Shown piece after piece: positions 62,391 to 64,000 of a DNA stretch of 64,000 bases. The stretch is from CAILHX01 sp964511385. GTDB lineage: Bacteria; Pseudomonadota; Gammaproteobacteria; Burkholderiales; Methylophilaceae. Numbering within the stretch: position 1 is the stretch's first letter; each line of letters starts with the position of its first letter. A model generated the notes under the pieces. It was not told where the DNA came from. It saw only the letters and a program-made list of their open reading frames with translations, and made no database searches. The translations under genes and the position numbers were made by a program. The stretch is from positions 248,001-312,000 of the forward strand of contig CAZEFE010000001.1 of the NCBI GenBank assembly GCA_964511385.1, given 5' to 3'.

Positions 62391-64000
62391 GTGAATCACA
62401 AGCTCTCTAAATCACGGGTAATCGAGTATTTGCAATGTCCCAAGCGCCTTTACTTGAGCATTCATTATCCTGAACTCAAAGAGGAGTCTCCCGCTATGGA
62501 GGCTCGCTTTGCTGTCGGACATCAGGTGGGGCAGCTTGCACGGAGGCTTTATCCCGATGGGATTTTGATCGGGGATGAAAAGAACGATTTAAGGGCTGCG
62601 CTTGAGCAAACCAATCAGGTGCTTCGGGATTTTCCGAACAAACCTATCTTCGAGGCCACATTTCAGCATGCAGGCATATTGATACGCTCTGACCTACTTA
62701 TTCCTGCCAATGGAGGCTACCGGGTGGTGGAAGTGAAATCTTCTACCAGCGTGAAAGATTATCATCTCCCTGACTGCGCCATTCAAAGCTGGGTGATAGA
62801 GCACAACCGGGTGAAATTGAGCCAAGTTTCACTGATGCGCATTGATAACCAGTTTGTCTACAAGTATGCATGTGATTACCAGGGGTTGCTTGTCGAGGAT
62901 GATGTCACGACATCCGTCCAGACGCTCATGCCCGAAGTGCCAGAATGGCTCTCTGAATGCCAGAAAACTCTTGCCGGTAAGGTGCCGGAAGTCGAAATTG
63001 GCCCACAATGCAGTAAACCTTTTGCTTGCCCTTACTATGCGCATTGCAGTGTCGGGCAGCCAGAATTCCCGGTGACATTATTACCCGGCAATATGGGTAA
63101 ACGAGGGATGGCTGAGCAGTTGAAAAAGGCTGGCTACAGTGACTTGATGAACGTGCCAGAAGGTGTGATTGACAGCCCTCCTTTGGAAAAAATTCGCCGG
63201 ATAACCGTAAGCGGAAAAGCGGAACTGGATAGTGCTGTCCGCGATGAAATGAAAAAATTGCCTTATCCGCGCTATTACCTGGATTTTGAGACTATCCAGT
63301 ATTCTGTGCCAGTCTGGTTATGCACCAGACCATTTCAGCAAATTCCATTTCAATGGTCATGTCACATTGAGCAGAAGGATGGTCAACTTGATCACCACGA
63401 ATTTCTAGACCTGACCGGTGACTTTCCTGTTTTGCCGTTTTGTGAGCAGATGGTTTCTGCATTGGGAAATGACGGTCCCATACTGGTCTACAACCAGAGC
63501 TTTGAGAAATCACGTATCCAAGAAATGGCAGACATGTTCTCCGAGGTTGCCCATCAGATGAAAGGTCTGGTCAAGCAGGAAAAGTTTGTCAGCGGCTTTG
63601 ATAAACAGACTCAGGCTAAGCTTTGCTTGAGTTTGCTAGAGCCGCTAGGTGATGGAGGGCGAATCCAAAACATGGACCAATCTCATCTTCTGCAAGTTGC
63701 TCAGCAGTTTTCGGATATGGCGATAAAGCTTGTCGCAATTAACGAGCGCATCGTGGATTTGCTCCCCCTCACTAGGCAGTATTACTACCATCCGGCAATG
63801 AAAGGTTCATGGTCAATAAAATCAGTATTACCGACCATTGCCCCCGATCTTGATTATGCCAATCTGGATGAGGTCAAGGATGGTGGGCTGGCTCAGTCGG
63901 CATACCTTGAGGCGATTTCTCCAGATACAGAACTGGAACGTAAAGTTGAGTTGCGGAATGCGTTACTTAAGTATTGCGAGAGAGACACCATAGCGATGGT
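62391..64000 (+). CDS. Cas4-like nuclease fused to DEDD exonuclease (DUF2779), 3' end beyond window
   Basis: A GTG at 62391 opens a frame that runs off the window after 536 codons. Residues about 5-220 are a RecB/Cas4-like nuclease: E88, D101 and VVEVKSS (E114, K116), with four cysteines (C16, C207, C213, C219) placed like a Cas4 iron-sulfur cluster. From about 285 the DUF2779 part shows YLDFET, YNQSFEKSRI, YHPAMKGSWSIKSVL and YCERDTIAM, a DEDD 3'-5' exonuclease pattern. Both active sites look intact. Upstream GTG choice is likely but not certain. Confidence 0.85.
   Translation, partial: MNHKLSKSRVIEYLQCPKRLYLSIHYPELKEESPAMEARFAVGHQVGQLARRLYPDGILIGDEKNDLRAALEQTNQVLRDFPNKPIFEATFQHAGILIRSDLLIPANGGYRVVEVKSSTSVKDYHLPDCAIQSWVIEHNRVKLSQVSLMRIDNQFVYKYACDYQGLLVEDDVTTSVQTLMPEVPEWLSECQKTLAGKVPEVEIGPQCSKPFACPYYAHCSVGQPEFPVTLLPGNMGKRGMAEQLKKAGYSDLMNVPEGVIDSPPLEKIRRITVSGKAELDSAVRDEMKKLPYPRYYLDFETIQYSVPVWLCTRPFQQIPFQWSCHIEQKDGQLDHHEFLDLTGDFPVLPFCEQMVSALGNDGPILVYNQSFEKSRIQEMADMFSEVAHQMKGLVKQEKFVSGFDKQTQAKLCLSLLEPLGDGGRIQNMDQSHLLQVAQQFSDMAIKLVAINERIVDLLPLTRQYYYHPAMKGSWSIKSVLPTIAPDLDYANLDEVKDGGLAQSAYLEAISPDTELERKVELRNALLKYCERDTIAM

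Noticed and set aside
62391..64000. A CRISPR-Cas locus suggested by the Cas4-like domain
   Set aside because: No repeat-spacer array, cas1 or cas2 is visible, and the fused DUF2779 domain indicates a different protein family.
31337..64000. A right-hand attachment site repeating the end of tRNA-Leu
   Set aside because: I looked for the CCGTCGGCACCA region on the plus strand downstream and found no second copy.

Overview
The window reads as a betaproteobacterial chromosome, most likely Nitrosomonadales (Gallionellaceae or a relative). This rests on gene order: an M16 peptidase pair-rsmD-coaD-ferredoxin block, ubiE-ubiJ-ubiB, an ftsY-ftsE-ftsX operon, and an rpoH that carries a CIRCE element. 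A sulfide-dehydrogenase-like flavocytochrome c pair hints at a lithotrophic or sulfur-linked lifestyle. The genus assignment is inference; no rRNA gene is present.

From 1 to 31.3 kb the content is mostly core genome: a lipoprotein/membrane-protein operon behind a nested palindromic operator, malate:quinone oxidoreductase, purL, a periplasmic ankyrin protein, a flavocytochrome c operon with a PQQ-sugar-dehydrogenase-like protein, mutS, oxyR, rubredoxin, dps and rpoH. Then come a TetR gene coupled to a membrane-anchored TetR-like ligand-domain protein, ubiquinone biosynthesis, a sodium:solute symporter, ftsYEX, two M16 peptidases, rsmD, coaD, a ferredoxin, gloA and secG, ending at tRNA-Leu(GAG).

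Immediately after the tRNA an integrase begins what looks like a genomic island. It carries an AlpA-like regulator, a second tyrosine recombinase, a small HTH-like protein and about 0.7 kb of hairpin-rich non-coding DNA. A type I restriction-modification locus follows (hsdM, hsdS, hsdR) with a Fic protein, a 5'-truncated ATPase-domain protein and a DUF45-type metallopeptidase in the same run. From 44.5 to 47.2 kb are small unknown genes, a 5'-nucleotidase, a paired REP-like element and an internally deleted antitoxin.

From 47.3 kb to the right end the window is defence-like. A WYL regulator precedes a membrane protein, a GTPase and an unknown gene interrupted near a dead IS110 copy. A tight five-gene operon follows with three P-loop GTPases, two of them large, overlapping dynamin-like proteins, plus a DUF1232 protein and a membrane-anchored coiled-coil protein. 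On the opposite strand five closely spaced genes encode a PD-(D/E)XK-like nuclease, a second WYL regulator, a double-AAA ATPase, a possible uracil-DNA-glycosylase-fold protein and a small unknown. Divergent from them, across palindromic sites, is a large Cas4-like plus DEDD-exonuclease (DUF2779) protein that runs off the window. I do not recognise the multi-GTPase operon or the AAA/nuclease/WYL operon as named systems; they are the best candidates for something undescribed. No right-hand attachment site was seen, so the island probably extends beyond 64 kb.
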